The notes: generated by a model not told the origin, from the sequence alone. 64,000 bases of DNA from Archivesica marissinica (GCA_014843695.1 CM026400.1:48777003-48841002); one strand, 5' to 3'; numbered from the stretch's first letter, positions 30,189-44,648 are shown. Program-made: numbers and translations.

Positions 30189-33100
30189 CTGCAAGATAAA
30201 TGTACATGTTCAACATGAGTGCACGTGTGTAGTTCGTGCTTAAACAAACTCTGCAAGATAAATGTACATGTTCAACATGAGTGCACGTGTGTAGTGTGCT
30301 TAAACAAACTATGCAAGATAAATGTACATGTTCAACATGAGTGCACGTGTGTAGCGTGCTTAAACAAACTATGCAAGATAAATGTACATGTTCAACATGA
30401 GTGCACGTGTGTAGCGTGTTTAAGCAAACTCTGCAAGATAAATTTACATGTTCAACGTGAGTGCACGTGTGTAGTTCGTGCTTAAACAAACTCTGCAAGA
30501 TAAATGTACATGTTCAACATGAGTGCACGTGTGTAGTGTGCTTAAACAAACTCTGCAAGATAAATGTACATGTTCAACGTGAGTGCACGTGTGTAGCGTG
30601 TTTAAACAAACTCTGCAAGATAAATGTACATGTTCAACATGAGTGCACGTGTGTAGCGTGTTTAAACAAACTCTGCAAGATAAATGTACATGTTCAACAT
30701 GAGTGCACGTGTGTAGTGTGCTTAAACAAACTCTGCAAGATAAATGTACATGTTCAACGTGGGTGCACGTGTCTAGCGTGCTTAAACAAACTATGCAAGA
30801 TAAATGTACATGTTCAACGTGAGTGCACGTGTGTAGCGTGTTTAAACAAACTATGCAAGATAAGTGTACATGTTCAACGTGAGTGCACGTGTGTAGCGTG
30901 TTTAAACAAACTCTGCAAGATAAATGTACATGTTCAACGTGAGTGCACGTGTGTAGCGTGTTTAAGCAAACTCTGCAAGATAAATGTACATGTTCAACAT
31001 GAATGCACGTGTGTAGCGTGTTTAAACAAACTCTGCAAGATAAATGTACATGTTCAACATGAGTGCACGTGTGTAGTGTGCTTAAACAAACTCTGCAAGA
31101 TAAATGTACATGTTCAACGTGGGTGCACGTGTCTAGCGTGCTTAAACAAACTATGCAAGATAAATGTACATGTTCAACGTGAGTGCACGTGTGTAGCGTG
31201 TTTAAACAAACTATGCAAGATAAGTGTACATGTTCAACGTGAGTGCACGTGTGTAGCGTGTTTAAACAAACTCTGCAAGATAAATGTACATGTTCAACGT
31301 GAGTGCACGTGTGTAGCGTGTTTAAGCAAACTCTGCAAGATAAATGTACATGTTCAACATGAATGCACGTGTGTAGCGTGTTTAAACAAACTCTGCAAGA
31401 TAAATGTACATGTTCAACGTGAGTGCACGTGTGTAGCGTGTTTAAACAAACTCTGCAAGATAAATGTACATGTTCAACGTGAGTGCACGTGTGTAGTTCG
31501 TGCTTAAACAAACTCTGCAAGATAAATGTACATGTTCAACGTGAGTGCACGTGTGTAGTTCGTGCTTAAACAAACTCTGCAAGATAAATGTACATGTTCA
31601 ACGTGAGTGCACGTGTGTAGTTCGTGCTTAAACAAACTCTGCAAGATAAATGTACATGTTCAACGTGAGTGCACGTGTGTAGCGTGTTTAAACAAACTCT
31701 GCAAGATAAATGTACATGTTCAACGTGAGTGCACGTGTGTAGTTCGTGCTTAAACAAACTCTGCAAGATAAATGTACATGTTCAACGTGAGTGCACGTGT
31801 GTAGTTCGTGCTTAAACAAACTCTGCAAGATAAATGTACATGTTCAACGTGAGTGCACGTGTGTAGTTCGTGCTTAAACAAACTCTGCAAGATAAATGTA
31901 CATGTTCAACGTGAGTGCACGTGTGTAGCGTGTTTAAACAAACTCTGCAAGATAAATGTACATGTTCAACATGAGTGCACGTGTGTAGCGTGTTTAAACA
32001 AACTATGCAAGATAAATGTACATGTTCAACATGAGTGCACGTGTGTAGTGTGTTTAAACAAACTATGCAAGATAAATGTACATGTTCAACATGAGTGCAC
32101 GTGTGTAGTTCGTGCTTAAACAAACTATGCAAGATAAATGTACATGTTCAACATGAGTGCACGTGTGTAGTTCGTGTTTAAACAAACTCTGCAAGATAAA
32201 TGTACATGTTCAACATGAGTGCACGTGTGTAGCGTGTTTAAACAAACTCTGCAAGATAAATGTACATGTTCAACGTGAGTGCACGTGTGTAGCTTGTTTA
32301 AACAAACTCTGCAAGATAAATGTACATGTTCAACGTGAGTGCACGTGTGTAGCGTGTTTAAACAAACTCTGCAAGATAAATGTACATGTTCAACGTGAGT
32401 GCACGTGTGTAGTGTGTTTAAACAAACTCTGCAAGATAAATGTACATGTTCAACGTGAGTGCACGTGTGTAGCGTGTTTAAACAAACTCTGCAAGATAAA
32501 TGTACATGTTCAACGTGAGTGCACGTGTGTAGCGTGTTTAAACAAACTCTGCAAGATAAATGTACATGTTCAACGTGAGTGCACGTGTGTAGCGTGTTTA
32601 AACAAACTCTGCAAGATAAATGTACATGTTCAACGTGAGTGCACGTGTGTAGCGTGTTTAAGCAAACTCTGCAAGATAAATGTACATGTTCAACATGAAG
32701 CACGTGTGTAGCGTGTTAAACAAACTCTGCAAGATAAATGTACATGTTCAACGTGAGTGCACGTGTGTAGCGTGATTAAACAAACTATGCAAGATAAATG
32801 TACATGTTCAACGTGAGTGCACGTGTGTAGTTCGTGTTTAAACAAACTTTGCAAGATAAATGTACATGTTCAACGTGAGTGCACGTGTGTAGTTCGTGCA
32901 TAAACAAACTCTGCAAGATAAATGTACATGTTCAACGTGAGTGCACGTGTGTAGCGTGTTTAAACAAACTATGCAAGATAAATGTACATGTTCAACGTGA
33001 GTGCACGTGTGTAGCGTGTTTAAACAAACTATGCAAGATAAATGTACATGTTCAACGTGAGTGCACGTGTGTAGTTCGTGCTTAAACAAACTCTGCAAGA

Positions 33101-33640
33101 TAAATGTACATGTTCAACGTGAGTGCACGTGTGTAGTCGTGTTTAAACAAACTCTGCAAGATAAATGTACATGTTCAACGTGAGTGCACGTGTGTAGTCG
33201 TGTTTAAACAAACTCTGCAAGATAAATGTACATGTTCAACGTGAGTGCACGTGTGTAGCGTGTTTAAACAAACTCTGCAAGATAAATGTACATGTTCAAC
33301 ATGAGTGCACGTGTGTAGCGTGTTTAAACAAACTATGCAAGATAAATGTACATGTTCAACGTGAGTGCACGTGTGTAGCGTGCTTAAACAAACTCTGCAA
33401 GATAAATGTACATGTTCAACGTGAGTGCACGTGTGTAGCGTGTTTAAACAAACTCTGCAAGATAAATGTACATGTTCAACGTGAGTGCACGTGTGTAGTT
33501 CGTGCTTAAACAAACTATGCAAGATAAATGTACATGTTCAACATGAGTGCACGTGTGTAGTGTGTTTAAACAAACTCTGCAAGATAAATGTACATGTTCA
33601 ACGTGAGTGCACGTGTGTAGTTCGTGCTTAAACAAACTCA
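30181..33640 (-). repeat. 60/62-bp satellite, block A
   Basis: Units of 60 bp (AGCGTGTTTAAAC form) or 62 bp (AGTTCGTGCTTAAAC form), each with TGTACATGTTCAAC, GTGAGTGCACGTGTGTAG and AAACAAACTCTGCAAGATAA. In the 60-bp stretches both strands stay open, which yields long Cys-rich frames that are artefacts. A six-unit 360-bp block at 30661-31020 is repeated at 31021-31380. The minus strand of every unit carries TTTATCTTGCAG/AG. Confidence 0.97.
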
Positions 33641-33844
33641 TATAAGACTTACAGAGAGGAATTAGAAGAAAGGAAATCTTCCGTGGAACATTGTAAGGAC
33701 AAATATTGTATGCGTGTTGTATATCGCTAAATGTTGTTATAATGGAACTAATTTGTATGCATGTATGCAATAGGTGAAAATGACAAGCGATTATATGTGT
33801 TCAGAATTTTATGTATTTCATTAATAATAACTACACCCTATGAT

Positions 33845-33861
33845 CCCCACGTTGGGCGCCA
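33845..33861 (-). other. tRNA-Lys primer-binding-site-like sequence
   Basis: Minus strand TGGCGCCCAACGTGGGG is complementary to the 3' end of animal tRNA-Lys including CCA, the classic primer site of many LTR elements. No LTR ending in CA directly precedes it and no gag/pol follows, so it is a remnant or an incidental tRNA-derived piece. Duplicated at 42723-42739. Confidence 0.5.
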
Positions 33862-33904
33862 TTTTCGTAGATCACTGGCGAGCCCTAAGGGTGTGGGTCG
33901 GTTG

Positions 33905-34429
33905 GGGACAAAGAAAGAAGAAACTCCCCATATATGTCTAGTACTGGGTAAAGTGAGCAATAAGATTGACAAGAGCCAGTGGACAAAGAAAGAAGAAACT
34001 CCACATATATGTCTAGTACTGGGTAAAGTGAGCAATAAGATTGACAAGAGCCAGTGGACAAAGAAAGAAGAAACTCCCCATATATGTCTAGTACTGGGTA
34101 AAGTGAGCAATAAGATTGACAAGAGCCAGTGGACAAAGAAAGAAGAAACTCCACATATATGTCTAGTACTGGGTAAAGTGAGCAATAAGATTGACAAGAG
34201 CCAGTGGACAAAGAAAGAAGAAACTCCCCATATATGTCTAGTACTGGGTAAAGTGAGCAATAAGATTGACAAGAGCCAGTGGACAAAGAAAGAAGAAACT
34301 CCACATATATGTCTAGTACTGGGTAAAGTGAGCAATAAGATTGACAAGAGCCAGTGGACAAAGAAAGAAGAAACTCCCCATATATGTCTAGTACTGGGTA
34401 AAGTGAGCAATAAGATTGACAAGAGCCAG
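33905..34429. repeat. 75-bp tandem repeat, 7 units (left copy)
   Basis: Exactly seven 75-bp units with GACAAAGAAAGAAGAAACTC, ATATATGTCTAGTACTGGG and GAGCAATAAGATTGACAAG. Units alternate CTCCCCAT and CTCCACAT, a 150-bp higher-order pattern. 75 is a multiple of 3, so a plus frame (repeat starting WTKKEETPHICL) and minus frames stay open. The minus strand carries TTGCTCACTTTACCCAG, which is acceptor-like. Confidence 0.96.
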
Positions 34430-34499
34430 TTCATCAATAATAATCTATGGCGAAACTCAACGAGGCTTTTTAAATACATCTACATATACTATGACCACT

Positions 34500-34945
34500 A
34501 ATGCAGTTCATTATGATCGTGACCTCAGGAAAGGCACATACATTCCACATGCCCTTCTCTCCATCACTCAGGGAGATGCATTCCATCAGAAAACTAACTA
34601 TTGTAAAAACGTTTTAAGCAATTGAGCTAAAATAGATTTAGTATAACATAAACTAAACTAGCTAGCTAGCCTATATGAAAATATATAACACATACATGTA
34701 CTTAGTTTATACACATTTATTTTAGCTCGATTGCGAAACAAGTTATTTCAACTTATATAAATCACTCTAGAGACCTCATTCCTGATGTAATCCATCGCCA
34801 CTTTGGAGAGAGAAAAGTAAATCTGGAATTTAAATGCCTTGCCTAAGGGCACAATCATAACAGCTCCAGCGGGGCTCGAACTCCGGACCTTTCACAACTG
34901 AAGCGAACGTGCATCCCCTGCGCTATAACGACTTCCACAAAACTG
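34500..34945. mobile_element. Diverged plus and intact minus SINE family 3 copies
   Basis: 34500-34660 is an old plus copy (CAGGAAAGGCACATACATTC, AGCAATTGAGCTAAAATAG). 34700-34945 is a minus copy, like 28305-28548, with head GAAGTCGTTATAGCGCAGGG in reverse. Confidence 0.75.
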
Positions 34946-35324
34946 ATCAATAGCACTACGATAAATGACCAAAATTGGCTTTTCTATTACCCCCCTTGAT
35001 AGATAATATACGATTTATCCCGAAATATATATTGTCCTTTTAGTTGGAATCCATTGTTTTTACTGTTGTTGTCTAACCAGATGTTGCGGTCTAGATGGAT
35101 TCATAATTACCGTCACTAAATAGATTCGGGCTCTGGGGACAAAGCTGAAAAATAGACCCCCTGGGGCCGAACACCCACAATAACCATATCTGAAGAATCC
35201 CCCTCCCTCGGATACATTCGGTTGCTGGAGAAAAAAGCTACCTCTATTCTAGAAATGGTGAAGAAAAGACCCCTCCATGGAGCCGCACATCCTTAGTAAC
35301 CATTATTTAACCCTTTCCTTCATA

Positions 35325-35770
35325 GAGATTTAGGTTAATATACTATATCTCCATACAAATGACAACCATTTAGCTATCATACAGTGGATAAGTAGTGGCC
35401 ATATCTATCCCACCTCCATAGGTATTACTGGGACTTCATAGAGATTTAGGTTAATATACTATTATATCTCCATACAAATGACAGCCATTTAGCTATCATA
35501 CAGTGGATAAGTAGTGGCCATATCTATCCCACCTCCATAGATATTACTGGGACTTCATAGAGATTTAGGTTAATATACTATCATATCTCCATACAAACGA
35601 CAGCCATTTAACTATCATGCAGTGGATAAATAGTCGTCATATCTATCCCACCTCCATAGATATTACTGGGACATCATAGAGATTTAGGTTAATATACTAT
35701 TATATCTCCATACAAACGACAGCCATTTAGCTATCATACAGTGGATAAGTAGTGGCCATATCTATACCAC

Positions 35771-35795
<25 letters not shown>
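35325..35795 (-). repeat. 119-bp satellite array (left duplication)
   Basis: About four units, minus-strand donor-like sequence in each. The last junction has TATGGAC/GTGG rather than GGAG/GTGG. Confidence 0.9.
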
Positions 35796-36669
<874 letters not shown>

Positions 36670-36673
<4 letters not shown>

Positions 36674-36842
36674 ATGTTCGTCGCTACCGGTTGCCCATAT
36701 GAGCGACATCTCCTGAAGAGATTATTAATTTTAGATTTTGGAGGATAGTGCAATGATACAGACAGAGACCCATTCCAAAGTCTCCTCTGGTTCTTTTACG
36801 TGCATGGTGTACAACACCGACACAAGACCTCGGTTTAACGTC
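36670..36842 (-). mobile_element. SINE family 4, head-truncated (left duplication)
   Basis: Matches 29739-29890 but stops at CCTCGGTTTAACG, after which intron sequence (TGAGGGAAATGGTTAAG) resumes. The head and the second target duplication are deleted. Confidence 0.8.
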
Positions 36843-36947
36843 TGAGGGAAATGGTTAAGAACACAAACCCATACCGCACCTCCTGGCAAACATTTATGTA
36901 ATTTATTTAAGTTGGTATGGCACTGGATGTAATGAAAACAATCTTAC

Positions 36948-37013
36948 CTCCATCAGGAATATTGCTGAAGGTTTTGTTTCCATATTGAAGTATGCCATTG
37001 GAAATAACAAACT
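36948..37013 (-). CDS. 66-nt exon at the satellite edge (module copy 2)
   Basis: Same phase 1 to 1 structure as 30123-30188: acceptor CTTGCAG, donor GGAG/GTAAGATTG, encoding ISNGILQYGNKTFSNIPDG. The frame is kept despite about seven residue changes, suggesting it was functional at some time. Confidence 0.5.
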
Positions 37014-40000
37014 CTGCAAGATAAATGTACATGTTCAACTTGAGTGCACGTGTGTAGTGTGCTTAAACAAACTCCGCAAGATAAATGTACATGTTCAACA
37101 TGAGTGCACGTGTGTAGTGTGTTTAAACAAACTCTGCAAGATAAATGTACATGTTCAACATGAGTGCACGTGTGTAGCGTGTTTAAACAAACTCTGCAAG
37201 ATAAATTTACATGTTCAACGTGAGTGCACGTGTGTAGTGTGTTTAAACAAACTCTGCAAGATAAATGTACATGTTCAACGTGAGTGCACGTGTGTAGTGT
37301 GTTTAAACAAACTCTGCAAGATAAATGTACATGTTCAACGTGAGTGCACGTGTGTAGTTCGTGCTTAAACAAACTCTGCAAGATAAATGTACATGTTCAA
37401 CGTGAGTGCACGTGTGTAGTTCGTGCTTAAACAAACTCTGCAAGATAAATGTACATGTTCAACATGAGTGCACGTGTGTAGTTCGTGCTTAAACAAACTC
37501 TGCAAGATAAATGTACATGTTCAACATGAGTGCACGTGTGTAGTTCGTGCTTAAACAAACTCTGCAAGATAAATGTACATGTTCAACATGAGTGTACGTG
37601 GTGGTGTAGTTCGTGCTTAAACAAACTCTGCAAGATAAATGTACATGTTCAACGTGAGTGCACGTGTGTAGTTCGTGCTTAAACAAACTCTGCAAGATAA
37701 ATGTACATGTTCAACGTGAGTGCACGTGTGTAGTTCGTGCTTAAACAAACTCTGCAAGATAAATGTACATGTTCAACGTGAGTGCACGTGTGTAGCGTGT
37801 TTAAACAAACTCTGCAAGATAAATGTACATGTTCAACGTGAGTGCACGTGTGTAGTTCGTGCTTAAACAAACTCTGCAAGATAAATGTACATGTTCAACG
37901 TGAGTGCACGTGTGTAGTGTGTTAAACAAACTCTGCAAGATAAATGTACATGTTCAACGTGAGTGCACGTGTGTAGTGTGTTTAAACAAACTCTGCAAGA
38001 TAAATGTACATGTTCAACATGAGTGCACGTGTGTAGTTCGTGCTTAAACAAACTCTGCAAGATAAATGTACATGTTCAACGTGAGTGCACGTGTGTAGTT
38101 CGTGCTTAAACAAACTCTGCAAGATAAATGTACATGTTCAACATGAGTGCACGTGTGTAGTTCGTGCTTAAACAAACTCTGCAAGATAAATGTACATGTT
38201 CAACATGAGTGCACGTGTGTAGTTCGTGTTTAAACAAACTCTGCAAGATAAATGTTCAACATGAGTGCACGTGTGTAGTTCGTGTTTAAACAAACTCTGC
38301 AAGATAAATGTACATGTTCAACGTGAGTGCACGTGTGTAGTTCGTGCTTAAACAAACTCTGCAAGATAAATGTACATGTTCAACGTGAGTGCACGTGTGT
38401 AGTTCGTTTAAACAAACTCTGCAAGATAAATGTACATGTTCAACGTGAGTGCACGTGTGTAGTTCGTGCTTAAACAAACTCTGCAAGATAAATGTACATG
38501 TTCAACGTGAGTGCACGTGTGTAGTCTTAAACAAACTCTGCAAGATAAATGTACATGTTCAACGTGAGTGCACGTGTGTAGTTCGTGCTTAAACAAACTC
38601 TGCAAGATAAATGTACATGTTCAACGTGAGTGCACGTGTGTAGTTCGTGCTTAAACAAACTCTGCAAGATAAATGTACATGTTCAACGTGAGTGCACGTG
38701 TGTAGTGCTTAAACAAACTCTGCAAGATAAATGTACATGTTCAACGTGAGTGCACGTGTGTAGTGTGCTTAAACAAACTCTGCAAGATAAATGTACATGT
38801 TCAACGTGAGTGCACGTGTGTAGTTCGTGTTTAAACAAACTCTGCAAGATAAATGTACATGTTCAACGTGAGTGCACGTGTGTAGTTCGTGCTTAAACAA
38901 ACTCTGCAAGATAAATGTACATGTTCAACGTGAGTGCACGTGTGTAGTCGTGCTTAAACAAACTCTGCAAGATAAATGTACATGTTCAACGTGAGTGCAC
39001 GTGTGTAGCGTGTTTAAACAAACTCTGCAAGATAAATGTACATGTTCAACATGAGTGCACGTGTGTAGTCGTGTTTAAACAAACTCTGCAAGATAAATGT
39101 ACATGTTCAACGTGAGTGCACGTGTGTAGCGTGCTTAAACAAACTATGCAAGATAAATGTACATGTTCAACGTGAGTGCACGTGTGTAGCGTGTTTAAAC
39201 AAACTATGCAAGATAAATGTACATGTTCAACGTGAGTGCACGTGTGTAGCGTGTTTAAACAAACTCTGCAAGATAAATGTACATGTTCAACGTGAGTGCA
39301 CGTGTGTAGCGTGTTTAAACAAACTCTGCAAGATAAATGTACATGTTCAACGTGAGTGCACGTGTGTAGCGTGTTTAAACAAACTCTGCAAGATAAATGT
39401 ACATGTTCAACATGAGTGCACGTGTGTAGTGTGCTTAAACAAACTCTGCAAGATATGTACATGTTCAACTGAGTGCAAATGTACATGTTCAACGTGAGTG
39501 CACGTGTGTAGCGTGCTTAAACAAACTATGCAAGATAAATGTACATGTTCAACGTGAGTGCACGTGTGTAGCGTGTTTAAACAAACTATGCAAGATAAAT
39601 GTACATGTTCAACGTGAGTGCACGTGTGTAGCGTGTTTAACAAACTCTGCAAGATAAATGTACATGTTCAACGTGAGTGCACGTGTGTAGCGTGTTTAAG
39701 CAACTCTGCAAGATAAATGTACATGTTCAACATGAATGCACGTGTGTAGCGTGTTTAAACAAACTCTGCAAGATAAATGTACATGTTCAACGTGAGTGCA
39801 CGTGTGTAGCGTGTTTAAACAAACTCTGCAAGATAAATGTACATGTTCAACGTGAGTGCACGTGTGTAGTTCGTGCTTAAACAAACTCTGCAAGATAAAT
39901 GTACATGTTCAACGTGAGTGCACGTGTGTAGTTCGTGCTTAAACAAACTCTGCAAGATAAATGTACATGTTCAACGTGAGTGCACGTGTGTAGTTCGTGC

Positions 40001-40964
40001 TTAAACAAACTCTGCAAGATAAATGTACATGTTCAACGTGAGTGCACGTGTGTAGTCGTGTTTAAACAAACTCTGCAAGATAAATGTACATGTTCAACGT
40101 GAGTGCACGTGTGTAGTTCGTGCTTAAACAAACTCTGCAAGATAAATGTACATGTTCAACGTGAGTGCACGTGTGTAGTTCGTGCTTAAACAAACTCTGC
40201 AAGATAAATGTACATGTTCAACGTGAGTGCACGTGTGTAGTTCGTGCTTAAACAAACTCTGCAAGATAAATGTACATGTTCAACGTGAGTGCACGTGTGT
40301 AGCGTGTTTAAACAAACTCTGCAAGATAAATGTACATGTTCAACATGAGTGCACGTGTGTAGCGTGTTTAAACAAACTATGTAAGATAAATGTACATGTT
40401 CAACATGAGTGCACGTGTGTAGCGTGTTTAAACCAATAATGCAAGATAAATGTACATGTTCAACATGAGTGCACGTGTGTAGTTCGTGTTTAAACAAACT
40501 CTGCAAGATAAATGTACATGTTCAACATGAGTGCACGTGTGCAGTTCGTGTTTAAATAAACTCTGCAAGATAAATGTACATGTTCAACATGAGTGCACGT
40601 GTGTAGTTCGTGCTTAAACAAACTAAGCAAGATAAATGTACATGTTCAACATGAGTGCACGTGTGTAGTTCGTGCTTAAACAAACTCTGCAAGATAAATG
40701 TACATGTTCAACGTGAGTGCACGTGTGTAGCGTGTTTAAACAAACTCTGCAAGATAAATGTACATGTTCAACGTGAGTGCACGTGTGTAGCGTGTTTAAA
40801 CAAACTCTGCAAGATAAATGTACATGTTCAACGTGAGTGCACGTGTGTAGTGTGTTTAAACAAACTCTGCAAGATAAATGTACATGTTCAACGTGAGTGC
40901 ACGTGTGTAGCGTGTTTAAACAAACTCTGCAAGATAAATGTACATGTTCAACGTGAGTGCACGT
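37006..40964 (-). repeat. 60/62-bp satellite, block B
   Basis: The same satellite as block A, mostly 62-bp units at the left and 60-bp units at 39000-39900. It is interrupted cleanly at 40964 by a 978-bp insertion and resumes at 41943. Confidence 0.97.
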
Positions 40965-41942
40965 TGTCGCAAACTCTCCTTTTTCTTCTTGTATGTTTAT
41001 GACTCAGTTGCTTCGGCTCTTACCAGGGTCTATCCTATTGTAGACTCGCTGGAGTTGTCTAGGGGGTTTCTTCTTCGATATATGTATTAATGATAACTCA
41101 ACACAGTCTTACATCTTCTATATATTATCTTGTCTAAATTGGCATCAGAGATCTTCATATATATATAATCAGTGATTTATATATATATATACATCGTATC
41201 ATTAAACGCTTATTTAACAATCCAATTGTGTGAGCCGACTATGCGCTACACAGTATAATTAACTCCAGGCTCTCTAATCCGTCATTACTCAATATCACTA
41301 TAATCTAATCAAGGTTTCTGATTTATTAACTTTTAATCACCTTCGATATGGTTCGCCGAAACTCTCTGTTTCTTCTATGGCTGAACGATTTTATTTAATT
41401 ATTCGACAAATCTTTATAAGTTATAATTCTTATAATGTCCATAATATCTAAGTATCATAGAAACAGTTTATCTGTTCTATATAATAGAATGAGATCACGC
41501 CACTCTCTCTCCTGGAGGTAGGCTTTAGTGTTCTGATCTTAGTTAATAAAATCCATTTCTTATATACACGATTGAATCAGTGTCTATATGATATAACAAT
41601 TCCTAAAACATCTGTTATTCCTAAAACATCTGTTATGTTATCTAATATTACACCATCAAACCAGTTCGTCGCCTTTATATTATATAACTGGACACCTGCA
41701 ACCACGGACTCGATAAACTGAGATTAGGCCTAAAATCTTAAGTCATTTCCCGCGCGAAGCGAGACTGATAATTTTAGGCGCGAAAATAATAGCAGACGAT
41801 TATGCATAAAACAAATATATATATATATTACATGGTAAACACTTGGCCATATATAGAAACAGTTTAATGTATTTATATAATACATTACTATTTATATATA
41901 ACAATAATAAACATTTCGTGCAAATAATTGTGGTTTTGCACA
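40965..41942. mobile_element. Solo-LTR-like insertion, 978 bp, TG...CA ends
   Basis: Sits inside the satellite with ACGT on both sides (40961-40964 and 41943-41946); removing it plus one ACGT restores a perfect monomer. It begins TGTCGCAAACTCTCC and ends TTTTGCACA, so it has TG...CA termini and short inner inversion. It contains TATATATATA near 41180 and AATAAA near 41905. No ORF of note. This is best explained as a solo LTR; strand is uncertain. Confidence 0.7.
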
Positions 41943-42515
41943 ACGTGTGTAGCGTGTTTAAACAAACTCTGCAAGATAAATGTACATGTTCAACGTGAGT
42001 GCACGTGTGTAGCGTGTTTAAACAAACTCTGCAAGATAAATGTACATGTTCAACGTGAGTGCACGTGTGTAGCGTGTTTAAACAAACTCTGCAAGATAAA
42101 TGTACATGTTCAACGTGAGTGCACGTGTGTAGCGTGTTTAAACAAACTCTGCAAGATAAATGTACATGTTCAACATGAGTGCACGTGTGTAGTTCGTGCT
42201 TAAACAAACTATGCAAGATAAATGTACATGTTCAACGTGAGTGCACGTGTGCAGTTCGTGCTTAAACAAACTCTGCAAGATAAATGTACATGTTCAACGT
42301 GAGTGCACGTGTGTAGCGTGTTTAAACAAACTCTGCAAGATAAATGTACATGTTCAACGTGAGTGCACGTGTGTAGTTCGTGCCTAAACAAACTATGCAA
42401 GATAAATGTACATGTTCAACATGAGTGCACGTGTGTAGTGTGTTTAAACAAACTCTGCAAGATAAATGTACATGTTCAACGTGAGTGCACGTGTGTAGTT
42501 CGTGCTTAAACAAAC
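41943..42515 (-). repeat. 60/62-bp satellite, block C
   Basis: About nine units continuing block B after the insertion, ending at the right copy of the segmental duplication. Confidence 0.96.
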
Positions 42516-42782
42516 TCATATAAGACTTACAGAGAGGAATTAGAAGAAAGGAAATCTTCCGTGGAACATTGTAAGGACAAATATTGTATGCGTGTTGTAT
42601 ATCGCTAAATGTTGTTATAATGGAACTAATTTGTATGCATGTATGCAATAGGTGAAAATGACAAGCGATTATATGTGTTCAGAATTTTATGTATTTCATT
42701 AATAATAACTACACCCTATGATCCCCACGTTGGGCGCCATTTTCGTAGATCACTGGCGAGCCCTAAGGGTGTGGGTCGGTTG

Positions 42783-43307
42783 GGGACAAAGAAAGAAGAA
42801 ACTCCCCATATATGTCTAGTACTGGGTAAAGTGAGCAATAAGATTGACAAGAGGCAGTGGACAAAGAAAGAAGAAACTCCCCATATATGTCTAGTACTGG
42901 GTAAAGTGAGCAATAAGATTGACAAGAGCCAGTGGACAAAGAAAGAAGAAACTCCCCATATATGTCTAGTACTGGGTAAAGTGAGCAATAAGATTGACAA
43001 GAGCCAGTGGACAAAGAAAGAAGAAACTCCACATATATGTCTAGTACTGGGTAAAGTGAGCAATAAGATTGACAAGAGCCAGTGGACAAAGAAAGAAGAA
43101 ACTCCCCATATATGTCTAGTACTGGGTAAAGTGAGCAATAAGATTGACAAGAGCCAGTGGACAAAGAAAGAAGAAACTCCACATATATGTCTAGTACTGG
43201 GTAAAGTGAGCAATAAGATTGACAAGAGCCAGTGGACAAAGAAAGAAGAAACTCCCCATATATGTCTAGTACTGGGTAAAGTGAGCAATAAGATTGACAA
43301 GAGCCAG
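42783..43307. repeat. 75-bp tandem repeat, 7 units (right copy)
   Basis: Same as 33905-34429, but the second unit has CTCCCCAT in place of CTCCACAT and one AGAGGCAG variant, so the alternation is broken once. Confidence 0.96.
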
Positions 43308-44204
43308 TTCATCAATAATAATCTATGGCGAAACTCAACGAGGCTTTTTAAATACATCTACATATACTATGACCACTAATGCAGTTCATTATGATCGTGA
43401 CCTCAGGAAAGGCACATACATTCCACATGCCCTTCTCTCCATCACTCAGGGAGATGCATTCCATCAGAAAACTAACTATTGTAAAAACGTTTTAAGCAAT
43501 TGAGCTAAAATAGATTTAGTATAACATAAACTAAACTAGCTAGCTAGCCTATATGAAAATATATAACACATACATGTACTTAGTTTATACACATTTATTT
43601 TAGCTCGATTGCGAAACAAGTTATTTCAACTTATATAAATCACTCTAGAGACCTCATTCCTGATGTAATCCATCGCCACTTTGGAGAGAGAAAAGTAAAT
43701 CTGGAATTTAAATGCCTTGCCTAAGGGCACAATCATAACAGCTCCAGCGGGGCTCGAACTCCGGACCTTTCACAACTGAAGCGAACGTGCATCCCCTGCG
43801 CTATAACGACTTCCACAAAACTGATCAATAGCACTACGATAAATGACCAAAATTGGCTTTTCTATTACCCCCCTTGATAGATAATATACGATTTATCCCG
43901 AAATATATATTGTCCTTTTAGTTGGAATCCATTGTTTTTACTGTTGTTGTCTAACCAGATGTTGCGGTCTAGATGGATTCATAATTACCGTCACTAAATA
44001 GATTCGGGCTCTGGGGACAAAGCTGAAAAATAGACCCCCTGGGGCCGAACACCCACAATAACCATATCTGAAGAATCCCCCTCCCTCGGATACATTCGGT
44101 TGCTGGAGAAAAAAGCTACCTCTATTCTAGAAATGGTGAAGAAAAGACCCCTCCATGGAGCCGCACATCCTTAGTAACCATTATTTAACCCTTTCCTTCA
44201 TAGA

Positions 44205-44648
44205 GATTTAGGTTAATATACTATATCTCCATACAAATGACAGCCATTTAGCTATCATACAGTGGATAAGTAGTGGCCATATCTATCCCACCTCCATAGG
44301 TATTACTGGGACTTCATAGAGATTTAGGTTAATATACTATTATATCTCCATACAAATGACAGCCATTTAGCTATCATACAGTGGATAAGTAGTGGCCATA
44401 TCTATCCCACCTCCATAGATATTACTGGGACTTCATAGAGATTTAGGTTAATATACTATCATATCTCCATACAAACGACAGCCATTTAACTATCATGCAG
44501 TGGATAAATAGTCGTCATATCTATCCCACCTCCATAGATATTACTGGGACATCATAGAGATTTAGGTTAATATACTATTATATCTCCATACAAACGACAG
44601 CCATTTAGCTATCATACAGTGGATAAGTAGTGGCCATATCTATACCAC

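Noticed and set aside
30444..32711. Cys-rich repeat proteins on both strands of the 60-bp satellite
   Set aside because: A 60-bp unit keeps frame on both strands; frames break wherever 62-bp units occur, and both strands are equally open.
33761..34501. 246-codon ORF with 25-residue repeats
   Set aside because: A 75-bp tandem unit keeps frame on both strands; no flanking exon signals in the plus sense and no recognised domain.
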